A DNA stretch of 64,000 nt from Chitinophaga pinensis DSM 2588 (GCF_000024005.1 NC_013132.1:4458001-4522000), one strand, 5' to 3'; positions 43,615 through 54,229 are shown, numbered from the stretch's first letter. Made by a program: numbers and translations. The notes: a model not told the origin generated them from the letters alone.

Positions 43615-45984
43615 ATGCTGAGAAACTATATCAAAATTGCCTGGCGCAGTTTGACCAGGACCAAACGTTTTTCTATTATCAATATCTCCGGATTAGCCAT
43701 TGGCATGGCTGGTGCCGCATTGATCCTGTTATGGATACAGCATGAGTTTAGTTTTGACCGCTTTCATGAAAACAGGGACAGACTGTATGAGGTGTATGGA
43801 CTAGCGACTGCCGATCATAAAACGATCGCTATCAATCAGACGGAACAGCCCCTCGGACCTGCCCTGAAGAAAGACTATCCTGAAATTCAAAATACCGCCC
43901 GTGTGGCAGCCGTAAGCAGTTTGTTGCTATCGGCAGGAACAGCGCCATTCACCGGCATTAAAGGCGCTTTTACGGACAGTAGTTTCTTTAGCCTGTTCAG
44001 CTTTCCGGTATTGGAGGGATCCTCACGGCAGCTGCTTACCGCGAGTCATGAAATCGTTATTACGGCACGTCTGGCACAAAAGCTCTTTGGGAAAGAACCT
44101 GCGCTGAATAAGATGATTAAAATCGACTCGGTGGACTATTTCCGTGTAGCAGCCGTACTGAAAGACCTGCCTTCCAATACCCGGTTTGATATAGATTATC
44201 TGCTGCCCTGGACTTATCTTAATAAGATCGGCTGGGGTAATGACAGCTGGTTAAGTAACAACATTTCTACCTTCGTATTGCTGCAGCCAAATACAAATGC
44301 GGCGGTTGTAGAAGGAAAGATAAAAGATATTGCCCGACACTATTCCGGTCGCAACGACATCTGGACACATTTTCTCTTTCCCCTCGACAAGTGGCGTTTG
44401 TACAGTGTTTTTGAAGATGGACGGGCTACCGGCGGACGTATTGCCATTGTCCGTTTATTCGGTATTGTAGCCATCATGATCCTGTTAATCGCCTGTATCA
44501 ACTTTGTGAACCTGAGTACTGCAAAAAGTGAGCGCAGGGCAAGAGAGGTCGGCATCAGGAAAGTAGCAGGCGCCGGAAAGGGCCTTTTATTTGGCCAGTT
44601 CATGACAGAAGCACTATTGACGGCCCTGATTGCCGGATGCCTGGCGATGTTGCTGGTGGAAGGCGCTTTACCCTATTTTAATCTGTTGATCGATACCTCG
44701 CTTGCGATCCCTTATACAAACATCATTTTCTGGCTGTGTGCTGTCGCATTTATACTGCTTACCGGTTTACTGGCCGGATGCTACCCTGCGTTTTATCTCT
44801 CGGCATTTAAACCGGTAAGTGTGTTAAAAGGCGGTTTTAAAAAGCGGGAAGGAGCTATATCACCCAGAAAAACACTGGTGGTGTTTCAGTTTACATTTGC
44901 TGTAGTGCTGATTATCTGTACCGTAGTGATAAGGAACCAGATCCGGTATGTGCAGGAGAGAAGTACAGGGTATGTCAGACAACAGCTCATCAATGTAGAC
45001 TTCTCCGGAGATATAGAAAAGCAATATCCCCTGATCAAACAGGAGTTACTTTCATCCGGTACCGCGGTAGCAGTTACCAAAACAATGTCGGCCATTACAC
45101 AACGGGCGGCTAATACCTGGGGATTGATCTGGGAGGGTAAACCGGCCAGTTTTGATGAAGCCATTGCCTTATACAGCAGTGATGCTGATCTGGTCAAGAC
45201 GGCCGGATTGCAGTTGGTTGCTGGCAGGGACATTGATATTCAACGGTATCCTGCGGATAGTTTTTCCGTTGTACTGAATGAAACGGCCGTTAAGACAATG
45301 GGATTCAAAGATCCGCTCGGACAGGTACTCCGTGAAAAAGAAGGCAGCAGGACCTGGCGTGTTGTTGGCGTTGTAAAAGATTATGTTGTTGGATCTTCCT
45401 ATGAAAGGATACCTCCGGTAGTGATCCAGGGCCCTGGCAGTTGGTTCAATACCTTGCATATCCGTTTTGAGGCTGCTAACTCCCTGTCGGTTAATCTCCA
45501 GAAAGCAGAAGTGATCTTTAAAAAATACAATCCTGCCTATCCCTTTAATTATCAGTTTGCGGACCAGCAATATGCGCAGAAGTTTGATGGGGAGGAACGG
45601 ACGAAGAAACTGGCAGGCTTATTTGCTATACTGGCCATTTTTATCTCCTGTCTCGGACTGTTGGGGCTTTCTGCCTATGTAGCAGAAACGAGGATAAAAG
45701 AGATCGGCGTACGTAAAGCGTTGGGTGCGTCTGTACTCAGTATTACGCATTTACTCACGGCTGATTTTCTTAAACTGGTAATGGTTGCTATTGTTATTGC
45801 GACTCTGCTTGCCTGGTGGCTGATGAGTGTATGGCTGGATGAATTTGCCTACCGGATGACGATCAGCTGGTCTGTATTTGCTTTTTCAGGGTTGCTGGCT
45901 ATTGCGATCGCGCTGCTGACCGTTAGTGTTGAAGTCGTAAAAGCGGCCCTTATGAGCCCCATAAAGAGCCTGAAAGCAGAATAG
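43615..45984 (+). CDS. MacB/FtsX-type ABC transporter permease
   Basis: A 789-residue inner membrane protein of the duplicated type common in Bacteroidetes. It starts MLRNYIKIAWRSLTRTKRFS, with the first helix at about 20-40. A large MacB-like periplasmic domain follows (about 45-280), then an FtsX domain with three helices at about 285-405 (NLSTAKSERRAREVGIRKVAGA is the coupling region). A second periplasmic domain and FtsX domain follow (about 665-785; ETRIKEIGVRKALGASVLSI). No ATPase gene is adjacent, so the partner is encoded elsewhere. Such permeases often act in mechanotransmission or peptide/lipoprotein efflux; cargo unknown. Confidence 0.9.
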   Translation: MLRNYIKIAWRSLTRTKRFSIINISGLAIGMAGAALILLWIQHEFSFDRFHENRDRLYEVYGLATADHKTIAINQTEQPLGPALKKDYPEIQNTARVAAVSSLLLSAGTAPFTGIKGAFTDSSFFSLFSFPVLEGSSRQLLTASHEIVITARLAQKLFGKEPALNKMIKIDSVDYFRVAAVLKDLPSNTRFDIDYLLPWTYLNKIGWGNDSWLSNNISTFVLLQPNTNAAVVEGKIKDIARHYSGRNDIWTHFLFPLDKWRLYSVFEDGRATGGRIAIVRLFGIVAIMILLIACINFVNLSTAKSERRAREVGIRKVAGAGKGLLFGQFMTEALLTALIAGCLAMLLVEGALPYFNLLIDTSLAIPYTNIIFWLCAVAFILLTGLLAGCYPAFYLSAFKPVSVLKGGFKKREGAISPRKTLVVFQFTFAVVLIICTVVIRNQIRYVQERSTGYVRQQLINVDFSGDIEKQYPLIKQELLSSGTAVAVTKTMSAITQRAANTWGLIWEGKPASFDEAIALYSSDADLVKTAGLQLVAGRDIDIQRYPADSFSVVLNETAVKTMGFKDPLGQVLREKEGSRTWRVVGVVKDYVVGSSYERIPPVVIQGPGSWFNTLHIRFEAANSLSVNLQKAEVIFKKYNPAYPFNYQFADQQYAQKFDGEERTKKLAGLFAILAIFISCLGLLGLSAYVAETRIKEIGVRKALGASVLSITHLLTADFLKLVMVAIVIATLLAWWLMSVWLDEFAYRMTISWSVFAFSGLLAIAIALLTVSVEVVKAALMSPIKSLKAE

Positions 45985-46100
45985 GGTAATATTATTTGTC
46001 CGGAATAGCACAAAGGAAATTTGGTACACAGAATAGCCTAAATTAGGGGTGCAAACAATCTGACTAACCGAATTTCTTCAGCCAGCTTTAGAATCAGAAC

Positions 46101-46130
46101 GCCATCTTTCCCCCCGAAAGGTGGCTTTTC
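46101..46130 (+). terminator. ABC permease gene terminator
   Basis: Stem GCCATCTTTC / GAAAGGTGGC (46101-46110 and 46116-46125), loop CCCCC, one T-G wobble, then TTTTCC. It lies just before the stop of the convergent kinase gene. Confidence 0.85.
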
Positions 46131-46134
46131 CATT

Positions 46135-47835
46135 TTATTCCGCGGTAAACAGGGGGAGTGTAAATCCAAACGTACTTCCTTCTCCCAGCGTACTGTCTAC
46201 CCATATCGTTCCTCCCTGTGCCTCTATAAACTCACGGGAGATGGACAGTCCTAGTCCTGTACCTACTTTCTCCGGTGTACCCGGTACTTTGAAATACCGG
46301 TCGAAAATCCTGGAAAGGTACTTTTCTTCAATACCCCGTCCATGATCTGCCACAGAAAACTCGACGCTGTTATTCCGGATGCTGGTAGTCAGGTCAATCT
46401 CACCATCTTCCGGAGAATACTTCACGGCATTGGTCAGGAAATTCGTCAGTACCCAGGCTGTTTTCTCCGGGTCCGTCATGATCTTATGGGCATGGGTGTT
46501 GTTGTGAATACGTATGGCGATATTCTTCTGTTGTGCGAGTGCGCTGACGGTATTTGTGGCATTATCAATGATAATATCGGGGAATACGGGTTCTATTTTC
46601 AATTGTATATGTCCCGTTTCCACCTGACTGATATTCAGCAATTCACTGGTAATCTTTAACAGGCGGTTGGCATCATCTGCAATGCTCTTCACCAGTTCTT
46701 CCTGTTCCCTGTTGACAGCTCCCACACGGGTGTCGGTCAGCAGCTGTGCACTCATTTTGATAGAAGCGATCGGTGTTTTCAGTTCGTGTGAAATGGTGGC
46801 AATGAAGTTGGTTTTTGCCTCATTCAGTTCATGGAAAGGGGTGATATTCCGCAATACGATCACCTGACCAATCACTTTTTCGTTATTGGTGACATTGAGT
46901 ATATCGAGGTGGAAATAACTTTCTTTCTGATCGGCAAAGATCTTTAGCTCCTTCACCGGACTATCCGTTTTCAGGAGACTCCGCATCAGGTCATTATTGA
47001 CGGCGATATCCGGTGCATATTGTCCCATGATCTCCACTTCCCGGAGTCCGAGTAGTTTCTCTGCGACTTTATTCAGGAAGAGCAGGTTCCTGCTTTCGTC
47101 CAGTCCGATAATACCGTCATTCATCTGGTTGATGATGGTGTCGATACGGCTCTTCTCAAATTTTATCTTCGCCAGATTACTATGTTCGTATTCATCTAGC
47201 TTTTCGGCCATACTGTTAAAAGCCTGTGCCAGTTCTCCGAATTCGTCATGCTGTGAGATCCGGATCCTTTTAGAATAGTCTTTGTTTACGATCGCTTTTA
47301 TACCATCAGAAAGTGCTTTTACCGGTTCGCTGATAATACCGGGGAAGTTAACTGCCAGCGTAAATGCAATGAGCGCCAGAAAGCCGAAGATGATCATGGT
47401 GAAATTGCTGAAGCGTCTTGCATTACTTTCTGCCAGGGTATTTTTACGAAAGATGGCCTGCTGGTTAGCGGTATTGATCTGGTATATCTTCCGGCGGATA
47501 ATACTTTGTAAGGAGTCGTTATCGGGGTGATGTTTCAGTTGTTCGTAAATATTCCTGACGGCGGCAGTCGCTGCCGCTTCCCCCCGTTCGGTGATATTGG
47601 CTTCCTGTTTTACCAGGTTATCGTTGAACTCACGTAGTACGGCTGAATCAAAAGGTACACGATCCATGAGGGACAGCATATTGTTGCTGTACACAAGGGT
47701 TTCGTAGTTGTCTTCCAGTATAAGACGCGCGTCTTTTTTCAGCTGGTGTATGGAGTAGATACCCAGGATACCGGAGATAAGAATTGCGATAAATAAGAAT
47801 CCGATGCCTATACTTAATTTCGTCTTGAGGCGCAT
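46135..47835 (-). CDS. Membrane sensor histidine kinase, last gene of the kdp operon
   Basis: A 566-residue kinase. Two membrane helices (about 8-30 and 148-170) flank a periplasmic helical sensor; then HAMP (about 172-225), a PAS domain (about 238-340) and the kinase core. The phospho-accepting His is in ISHELKTPIASIKMS (H box), N box NFLTNAVKYSPEDG, G1 DHGRGIEEKYLSRIF, G2 GTGLGLSISREFIEAQGG. It starts one base after the stop of the KdpD-like gene, so the pair probably replaces the single large KdpD of Proteobacteria. No KdpE-type regulator gene is adjacent. Confidence 0.9.
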   Translation of the reverse strand: MRLKTKLSIGIGFLFIAILISGILGIYSIHQLKKDARLILEDNYETLVYSNNMLSLMDRVPFDSAVLREFNDNLVKQEANITERGEAAATAAVRNIYEQLKHHPDNDSLQSIIRRKIYQINTANQQAIFRKNTLAESNARRFSNFTMIIFGFLALIAFTLAVNFPGIISEPVKALSDGIKAIVNKDYSKRIRISQHDEFGELAQAFNSMAEKLDEYEHSNLAKIKFEKSRIDTIINQMNDGIIGLDESRNLLFLNKVAEKLLGLREVEIMGQYAPDIAVNNDLMRSLLKTDSPVKELKIFADQKESYFHLDILNVTNNEKVIGQVIVLRNITPFHELNEAKTNFIATISHELKTPIASIKMSAQLLTDTRVGAVNREQEELVKSIADDANRLLKITSELLNISQVETGHIQLKIEPVFPDIIIDNATNTVSALAQQKNIAIRIHNNTHAHKIMTDPEKTAWVLTNFLTNAVKYSPEDGEIDLTTSIRNNSVEFSVADHGRGIEEKYLSRIFDRYFKVPGTPEKVGTGLGLSISREFIEAQGGTIWVDSTLGEGSTFGFTLPLFTAE

Positions 47836-47836
47836 G

Positions 47837-48961
47837 TCAGGAAAGAATTATGATGTCAATGTCCGATTCTGACAGCTTACCTAAGAGCTGGGAGAAAACG
47901 GCTGTATTCAGCAGCATACCCATTACATTCAAATGAGGTTTGCCGAGGCAGATCGTGGTGACCTTCTTTTCGTCGGCAGTCTGCATAATACTTTTAGCAA
48001 TATTACTGTTTTTTACTTTTATGACTTCCCCACCCAGCTCCATCGCGAGTTTGAAGTTATTAATCAGGTGGCGCTGTTCTGCCAGACCGATCTTGTCGCC
48101 GTCTTCTTTTGGTGTCTGTACGTAGAGTACATACCATTTGGACTGGTAATAGGCGGCCAGTCTGGCGGTTTTACGGATGACCTTTTTAGCGATCACATGG
48201 TTGCTGCTGACGCAGGCCAGGAAACGTTCATTCCGGGGATGTGCGGTGCGTGGGAGGGAAGATTCAATTTTACGTTCTACCTGGGTGGCGACTTCCTTCA
48301 GGGCCAGTTCTCTGAGCTGTAATATTCTTTCCGGCTGAAAGAAATTTTTCATGGCTACGGCAATCTTGTCCGGGGTGTAGATCTTACCTTCTTTGAGGCG
48401 GGTGACCAGTTCATCCGCTGTCAGGTCGATGTTCACGACTTCGTCTGCCTGTTGCAGTACGAGGTCGGGGATACGTTCGGCGACGTCCACACCGGTAATG
48501 TTTTTTACTTCATCCTGTAATCCTTCAATATGCTGGATATTCACGGCGCTGATGACATTGATACCGGCTTCCAGTATTTCCATTACATCCTGCCAGCGTT
48601 TTTCGTTTTTGCTACCTTCGATATTGGTATGGGCCAGTTCGTCGATAACGACCACTTCCGGGTGCAGGTTAAGGACGGCCTGCATATCCAGTTCTTCCAG
48701 TGCTTTGCCTTTGTAGAACAGTTCCCTGCGGGGAATGATGGGCAGTCCGTCGAGCAGGGCATGTGTTTCCGCACGGTTGTGCGTTTCGATATAGGCGATC
48801 TTGATATCGACGCCATTGCGTAACAATGTCCTGGCCTCCTGCAACATGCGGTAGGTCTTGCCTACACCGGCGCTCATGCCGATGTATATTTTAAACTTGC
48901 CTCTCCTGGATTGGCGGATCAGGTCGAGGAAGTGCTGGGCATTATTGTCTTTGTCGCTCAT
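47837..48961 (-). CDS. kdpD: KdpD N-terminal sensor protein (KdpD plus Usp domains, no kinase)
   Basis: A 374-residue stand-alone version of the cytoplasmic N-terminal half of KdpD. The KdpD domain (about 20-230) has the Walker A-like GMSAGVGKTYRMLQEA and DELAHTNIEGSKNEKRWQDV. A universal-stress-protein domain follows (about 245-372; FLACVSSNHVIAKKVIRKTARLA, ICLGKPHLN). In several bacteria this domain pair senses K+ or binds c-di-AMP. The membrane helices and kinase of classical KdpD are absent, and a separate kinase follows one base downstream. This split is characteristic of Bacteroidetes kdp loci. Confidence 0.9.
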   Translation of the reverse strand: MSDKDNNAQHFLDLIRQSRRGKFKIYIGMSAGVGKTYRMLQEARTLLRNGVDIKIAYIETHNRAETHALLDGLPIIPRRELFYKGKALEELDMQAVLNLHPEVVVIDELAHTNIEGSKNEKRWQDVMEILEAGINVISAVNIQHIEGLQDEVKNITGVDVAERIPDLVLQQADEVVNIDLTADELVTRLKEGKIYTPDKIAVAMKNFFQPERILQLRELALKEVATQVERKIESSLPRTAHPRNERFLACVSSNHVIAKKVIRKTARLAAYYQSKWYVLYVQTPKEDGDKIGLAEQRHLINNFKLAMELGGEVIKVKNSNIAKSIMQTADEKKVTTICLGKPHLNVMGMLLNTAVFSQLLGKLSESDIDIIILS

Positions 48962-49074
48962 TTGCTGTAAGTGTTCAAAAACTCACTTTCCGTCCAGGCC
49001 CGGGCTGATCTTCTCGTTATGAGAAGTGTCCCGATGCTTGGTACGGAAGAGGTGAGATCAATCATGTAAGAAGT

Positions 49075-49668
49075 TTAGTAAGCGCCTGCTGTTGACAGCA
49101 ACCCTTCTTTTTCTTCTTCTTTTTGCACGGCAGGAGGCGTGTAAAGCATTGCCGTACAGAGGCAGTTCCGGCACCCTTTCTTTTGCAGGATATTAAAGTT
49201 AACACAACTCTTACATCCTTTCCAGAATTCAGGGTCTTTGGTTATTTCATTAAAGGTGACTGGTAAAAAACCTAATTTGCTGTTCATGCGCATAATGGCC
49301 AGTCCACTTGTAATGCTGAATAGTTTTGCCTCCGGATATTTTTCACGTGACAACTGGAATATTCTTCTTTTGATGCGGGAGGCAATTCCTTGTCCGCGGA
49401 ACGTCGGATTAACAATCATACCTGAGTTGGATACAAATGCTCCGTTGCTCCAGCTCTCTATATAAGAGAATCCTACCCAGATCTTATTTACTGTCAGTGC
49501 GATAACGGCTTTTCCTTCTCTGATCTTTTTCATAATAGCGGATACGGAACGTTTGCTGATACCGGTACCCCTTGCTTTGGCGGATGCTTCCATTTCAGCC
49601 GTGATCATAGCGGCATATTTACAGTCGGAGAGCACCGCCTTTCTGACTATTACTCTATCGTTGTCCAT
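49075..49668 (-). CDS. GNAT-family N-acetyltransferase (arginine-pathway-like)
   Basis: A 197-residue enzyme from the ATG at 49668, which reads MDNDRVIVRKAVLSDCKYA and avoids overlapping kdpC; a longer frame overlaps it. The acetyl-CoA loop is NPTFRGQGIASRIKRRIFQL. The C-terminal part has FWKGCKSCVNFNIL and GCRNCLCTAMLY, a cysteine-rich tail that I associate with Bacteroidetes GNAT proteins near arginine genes, where a glutamate/ornithine-type substrate is presumed. Here it lies inside the kdp operon between kdpC and the KdpD-like gene, on the same strand. Role in potassium uptake is not obvious. Confidence 0.75.
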   Translation of the reverse strand: MDNDRVIVRKAVLSDCKYAAMITAEMEASAKARGTGISKRSVSAIMKKIREGKAVIALTVNKIWVGFSYIESWSNGAFVSNSGMIVNPTFRGQGIASRIKRRIFQLSREKYPEAKLFSITSGLAIMRMNSKLGFLPVTFNEITKDPEFWKGCKSCVNFNILQKKGCRNCLCTAMLYTPPAVQKEEEKEGLLSTAGAY

Positions 49669-49679
49669 TTCGGGTTCGT

Positions 49680-50243
49680 TTATTTTAATGTATCGAGTGC
49701 GATATTGAGTTTGAGTACGTTTACTTTTGCTGGTCCTGCCATTCCCAGCCATGGGCCGCGGATATGATCAGATACGAGGGTCATTACCCTGTTTTCTGAA
49801 AGGTGACGTGCAGCTGCCACGCGTTTTACCTGTATCATCGCAGCTGCAGGAGAGATGTCGGGATCGAGACCACTACCGGAGGCTGTTACCAGTTCAGCAG
49901 GGATGTCTTCCTTATTGATACCTGGATTGTGTATCAGGAAGGTATCAATACGTTCCTGCACCAGTTTTTGATAGTCGGGGTTGGAAGCGGATTTGTTGGA
50001 GCCTCCGGATCCGCCTGCGTTGTAGTCAACGGCAGAAGGACGGCCGTTGAAGTATTTATCTTCAGTGAATTTCTGTCCGACGTTTTCGTAGCCCACTACT
50101 TTCCCATTCACAGAGATGGTTCTACCCTTTCCCTGTCCCGGTGCTGCTTTGGATACGGCAGCGATCAGGGACGGATACAGTACTGCCAGTACGAGTATCA
50201 TAAAAATGGTGAGTTTTACAGAAGGCCAGATATACTTTTTCAT
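49680..50243 (-). CDS. kdpC: Potassium-transporting ATPase subunit KdpC
   Basis: A 187-residue inner membrane subunit with one N-terminal helix (about 8-30, LTIFMILVLAVLYPSLIAAVS) and a periplasmic domain. Family stretches are visible: KVVGYENVGQKFTEDKYFNGRPSAVDYNAGGSGGSNKS (in parts), ELVTASGSGLDPDISPAAA, and QVKRVAAARHL. KdpC stabilises the KdpFABC complex. It follows kdpB by 21 bases. Confidence 0.95.
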   Translation of the reverse strand: MKKYIWPSVKLTIFMILVLAVLYPSLIAAVSKAAPGQGKGRTISVNGKVVGYENVGQKFTEDKYFNGRPSAVDYNAGGSGGSNKSASNPDYQKLVQERIDTFLIHNPGINKEDIPAELVTASGSGLDPDISPAAAMIQVKRVAAARHLSENRVMTLVSDHIRGPWLGMAGPAKVNVLKLNIALDTLK

Positions 50244-50264
50244 GGTAATTGTTTTGAACTTATT

Positions 50265-52322
50265 TTACATAAACAGTGAGAGGAACAGGTCGATGATCTT
50301 GATACCGATAAATGGTATGAGCACACCACCAAAACCGTAGATCAGGAGGTTCCTGCGTAACAATGCGCTCGCACCGATTGGTTTGTAGGCGACGCCTTTC
50401 AGTGCCAGTGGAATCAATGCCGGAATAATGATAGCATTGAAGATGACGGCAGAAAGAATAGCGCTCTCCGGAGAAGCAAGGTGCATAATGTTCAGGCCCT
50501 GCAATGCAGGAATAGCGGTTACAAAGAGAGCTGGTACAATGGCAAAGTATTTTGCCACGTCGTTTGCGATAGAGAAGGTGGTGAGTGTACCGCGGGTCAT
50601 CAGTAACTGTTTACCGATTTCCACGATCTCAATCAGTTTGGTAGGGTCGTTGTCCAGGTCCACCATGTTACCGGCTTCTTTCGCTGCCTGGGTACCACTG
50701 TTCATCGCAACTCCCACGTCTGCCTGTGCCAGTGCAGGGGCGTCATTGGTACCGTCACCCATCATGGCCACCAGTTTGCCGCCTTCCTGTTCTTTGCGGA
50801 TATAGATCATTTTATCCTCAGGTTTAGCCTCTGCGATAAAGTCGTCTACACCTGCTTTTTCAGCGATATATTTTGCAGTCAGCGGATTATCACCCGTTAC
50901 CATCACTGTTTTTACACCCATACGGCGCAGGCGTTCGAAACGTTCACGGATACCTGGTTTAATGATATCCTGGAGTTCGATTACACCGATTACCTGTTCG
51001 TTGCGGCTTACCACCAATGGCGTACCACCATTGGAAGAAATCTCTTTTACTTTCTCTTCCATCCCCGCGGGGAATGTATGACCTGCTTTAGCAACGATGT
51101 TACGGATGGCATCAAAAGCACCTTTACGGATACGCACACCATCGAGGTTGATACCGCTGCTACGGGTTTCTGCGGTGAATTCGATGAAGGTTGCGTTCTC
51201 ACTAGTTAGCTGAGCGGCTTTAATACCTTTTTCTGCTGCCAGTTCGATAATGGACTTACCTTCCGGGGTTTCATCCGCGAGGGAAGCCAGCGTACAGGCT
51301 TCGAAGAATTCTTTCTTACCGACTTCATAAGCCGGCCAGAAGTGTGTCGCCTTACGGTTACCGATGGTGATGGTACCTGTTTTGTCAAGCAGCAGGGTAT
51401 CAATGTCACCAGCTGTCTCAACCGCTTTACCACTCTTTGTGATCACGTTGGCTCTCAGTGCGCGGTCCATTCCCGCGATGCCGATCGCACTGAGCAGTCC
51501 GCCGATGGTTGTAGGTATTAAGCACACGAACAGTGAAACAAAAGCTGCGATGGTGATAGGTGTGTTGGCATAGTCACCAAAGGGCTTTAAGGTTACGCAA
51601 ACGATGGTGAAGACCAGCGTAAAACTTGCCAGCAGGATGGTCAGGGCAATTTCGTTAGGTGTTTTCTGACGGCTGGCGCCTTCTACCAGTGCGATCATTT
51701 TATCCAGGAAGCTTTCGCCCGGATCGGTAGTTACACGTACTTTGATACGGTCGCTCAGTACTTTCGTACCACCGGTAACGGAAGATTTATCACCACCTGA
51801 CTCACGGATCACGGGAGCAGATTCACCGGTGATGGCAGATTCATCGATTGTAGCCAATCCCTGTATAATCTCTCCATCCATCGGGATCATATCACCTGCT
51901 TCGCAGATAAAGAAATCTCCTTTACGGAGCTGTGAGGAAGGAACGATCTTGATTTCATTGGTATATACTTCGCCAACGGCCAGTACTTTTTTAGCAGGTG
52001 TTTCTTCTCTTGTTTTACGCAGACTTTCTGCCTGTGCTTTACCCCTTGCTTCCGCGATGGCTTCTGCGAAGTTGGCAAAAAGAAGGGTTAGCACCAGGAT
52101 GATAAATACTGCCAGGTTATATCCGAAGGAACCTTGCTTTGTATCGCCGGTGAAGGCAGTATACAGCGTAACAGCCAGCATGATAGCGGTGCCTATCTCA
52201 ACGGTGAACATTACCGGATTGCGAAACATGCTCTTCGGAGACAGTTTTACGAATGCCTGCTTCAGAGCGCCGCTTACAAGGGCCGGTTCTAAGAGTTTAG
52301 TTTTATGATTATTTTCTGACAT
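50265..52322 (-). CDS. kdpB: Potassium-transporting P-type ATPase, subunit KdpB
   Basis: A 685-residue P-type ATPase that powers high-affinity K+ uptake. Membrane helices at about 35-85, 215-270 and the C-terminus. Actuator motif [10 protein letters not shown], phosphorylation site [11 protein letters not shown] (Asp about 309), and hinge [19 protein letters not shown] are intact. Length equals the E. coli protein (682). It is the third of the three large subunits in operon order A-B-C, 84 bases after kdpA. Confidence 0.97.
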   Translation of the reverse strand: MSENNHKTKLLEPALVSGALKQAFVKLSPKSMFRNPVMFTVEIGTAIMLAVTLYTAFTGDTKQGSFGYNLAVFIILVLTLLFANFAEAIAEARGKAQAESLRKTREETPAKKVLAVGEVYTNEIKIVPSSQLRKGDFFICEAGDMIPMDGEIIQGLATIDESAITGESAPVIRESGGDKSSVTGGTKVLSDRIKVRVTTDPGESFLDKMIALVEGASRQKTPNEIALTILLASFTLVFTIVCVTLKPFGDYANTPITIAAFVSLFVCLIPTTIGGLLSAIGIAGMDRALRANVITKSGKAVETAGDIDTLLLDKTGTITIGNRKATHFWPAYEVGKKEFFEACTLASLADETPEGKSIIELAAEKGIKAAQLTSENATFIEFTAETRSSGINLDGVRIRKGAFDAIRNIVAKAGHTFPAGMEEKVKEISSNGGTPLVVSRNEQVIGVIELQDIIKPGIRERFERLRRMGVKTVMVTGDNPLTAKYIAEKAGVDDFIAEAKPEDKMIYIRKEQEGGKLVAMMGDGTNDAPALAQADVGVAMNSGTQAAKEAGNMVDLDNDPTKLIEIVEIGKQLLMTRGTLTTFSIANDVAKYFAIVPALFVTAIPALQGLNIMHLASPESAILSAVIFNAIIIPALIPLALKGVAYKPIGASALLRRNLLIYGFGGVLIPFIGIKIIDLFLSLFM

Positions 52323-52406
52323 GATAATTCAATTTTTACAAAACAGGGTTTTCATAGGATAGGCACTTTTAATCTCAATAGTGCGATAGGATAATAACTG
52401 AGGGCG

Positions 52407-54119
52407 TCAGTAGGACTGGAAATATTCTGCGATAGGACCCAGGGTCAGTGCAGGGAAGAATGCCAGTGCCGCAACGATCATGATGACTGCGTAAGTCATG
52501 ATACCGAATGTGGAGGTGTCCGTCTGCAGGGTACCCGCGGATTCAGGGATATATTTCTTTTTGGCCAGTATACCGGCGATGGCGACTGGTCCGATGATAG
52601 GGATAAATCGACCGAGTATCATCACTATACCTGTTGTGATATTCCAGAAGATATTGTTGTCTGCTAAACCTTCAAAGCCGGAGCCGTTGTTGGCAGAGGA
52701 AGAAGTATATTCATACAGCATCTCAGAGAAGCCGTGATTGGATGGGTTGTTGAACCAGTTAGCCGGTTGAACGGACCATACCATCTGTGGGTGATGTGCT
52801 GCAAAGTAGGCTGACAAGGCCGTACCCACCAGTATCAGGAAGGGATGGAACAAAGCGATGATAGCCGCAATTTTCATTTCCCTGGCTTCTACTTTACGTC
52901 CCATGAATTCTGGTGTACGACCAACCATCAGTCCGGAGATAAATACCGCAATGATGAGGAATATAAAGTAGTTCAGCAGTCCCACACCTTTACCACCATA
53001 GAAACAGTTGGTCATCATACCCAGCATCTGCATGGCGCCTGAAAGCGGCATAGAGCTGTCGTGCATAGAGTTGATCGAACCGGTAGAGATGATGGTCGTC
53101 ATGACCTGCCAGTAAGCCGATGCCGGTACACCCAGACGCACCTCTTTACCTTCCATGGCCGTGATGTCTTTCAGACCCAGGTGGTGCAGTAAAGGGTTAC
53201 CGCTTATTTCAGAGATCATATTCGGTATCATGAGCGTCAACATACCTGCTGTCATGACGCCAAAGATGACATAGCCCAGTTTCCTTCTGCGGATGAAGAA
53301 ACCGAATGCAAAGATCAGCGCCATCGGTAGGATTACCTGTGCAACGATTTCAACGACGTTGGTAAAGTAGTTGGGATTTTCCAGCGGATGTGCCGAGTTG
53401 GCGCCGAACCATCCACCACCGTTAGTACCGAGGTGTTTGATGGCGATCATGCCGGCAGCAGGACCTCTTGATACCTGTACGGAATCACCCTGCAGTGTGA
53501 CGATACTGTCTTTGCCATCAAAGCTTGCAGGCGTACCATTGAAGGCCAGGGTAATCGCCATAATGATACTGAGAGGTAACAGTATACGGGTGATCGTTTT
53601 GGTGAAGAATACGAAGAAGTTACCCAGTTTCTCGGTGGTCTTATCAGCGAAGGCCCTGAACAGTACTGCTACTGCGGCAACACCCGTTGCTGCGGACACG
53701 AATTGCAGGAAGGTGATTACGATCAGCTGGGAAAGATAGGTAACGCCGGTTTCACCGGAATAGTGTTGCAGGTTACAGTTTACAAGGAAACTGATCGCTG
53801 TATTGAAGGCCAGATCCGGTGTCATATCCGGGTTACCATCCGGATTGAGTGGGAGATGAGACTGGAATAACAAGATAAAGAAGGCATATATGAGCCATAC
53901 CAGGTTAATGGATAACAGGGCGGCCATGTGTTGCTTCCAGTTCATCTCTTTATGAGGATCGATACCGCAGATACGGTATATAAAACGCTCTACGGGATTC
54001 AGAAAGTCTGTGAAAGTGCGTTCACCCTGGAAAACTCTTGCGATATATTTTCCGAGCGGGAATGCGATCACCAGTGTTAGTATAAAGGTGAGGATGACAC
54101 CTGTTATTTCGCTGTTCAT
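52407..54119 (-). CDS. kdpA: Potassium-transporting ATPase subunit KdpA
   Basis: A 570-residue channel-like subunit with about 10-12 membrane helices. The four selectivity-filter regions typical of this superfamily can be seen, among them VNCNLQHYSGETGVTYLSQL, LGTNGGGWFGANSAHPLENP and NCFYGGKGVGLLNY. Length agrees with KdpA (about 560). Starts 20 bases after the KdpF peptide gene. Confidence 0.97.
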   Translation of the reverse strand: MNSEITGVILTFILTLVIAFPLGKYIARVFQGERTFTDFLNPVERFIYRICGIDPHKEMNWKQHMAALLSINLVWLIYAFFILLFQSHLPLNPDGNPDMTPDLAFNTAISFLVNCNLQHYSGETGVTYLSQLIVITFLQFVSAATGVAAVAVLFRAFADKTTEKLGNFFVFFTKTITRILLPLSIIMAITLAFNGTPASFDGKDSIVTLQGDSVQVSRGPAAGMIAIKHLGTNGGGWFGANSAHPLENPNYFTNVVEIVAQVILPMALIFAFGFFIRRRKLGYVIFGVMTAGMLTLMIPNMISEISGNPLLHHLGLKDITAMEGKEVRLGVPASAYWQVMTTIISTGSINSMHDSSMPLSGAMQMLGMMTNCFYGGKGVGLLNYFIFLIIAVFISGLMVGRTPEFMGRKVEAREMKIAAIIALFHPFLILVGTALSAYFAAHHPQMVWSVQPANWFNNPSNHGFSEMLYEYTSSSANNGSGFEGLADNNIFWNITTGIVMILGRFIPIIGPVAIAGILAKKKYIPESAGTLQTDTSTFGIMTYAVIMIVAALAFFPALTLGPIAEYFQSY

Positions 54120-54138
54120 TGATTAAAACGGTTTGAGA

Positions 54139-54219
54139 TCAGAATTTTTCAGGTTTCAGGAGAACATACACCAGGTATATAAAAACCAGGATGGATATAA
54201 TCAGCAATAATGTCATCAT
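54139..54219 (-). CDS. kdpF: KdpF small membrane subunit
   Basis: A 26-residue peptide, MMTLLLIISILVFIYLVYVL followed by LKPEKF: one hydrophobic helix with the KPEKF end that is the trademark of KdpF. KdpF lies at the KdpA-lipid interface and stabilises the complex. It is directly upstream of kdpA, as usual. Start could be either of the two adjacent ATGs. Confidence 0.9.
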   Translation of the reverse strand: MMTLLLIISILVFIYLVYVLLKPEKF

Positions 54220-54229
54220 AACTATTCAT

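Noticed and set aside
49669..49752. Upstream-extended start of the GNAT gene
   Set aside because: The extension is basic and low in complexity, overlaps the end of kdpC, and the internal ATG at 49668 gives the usual family N-terminus.
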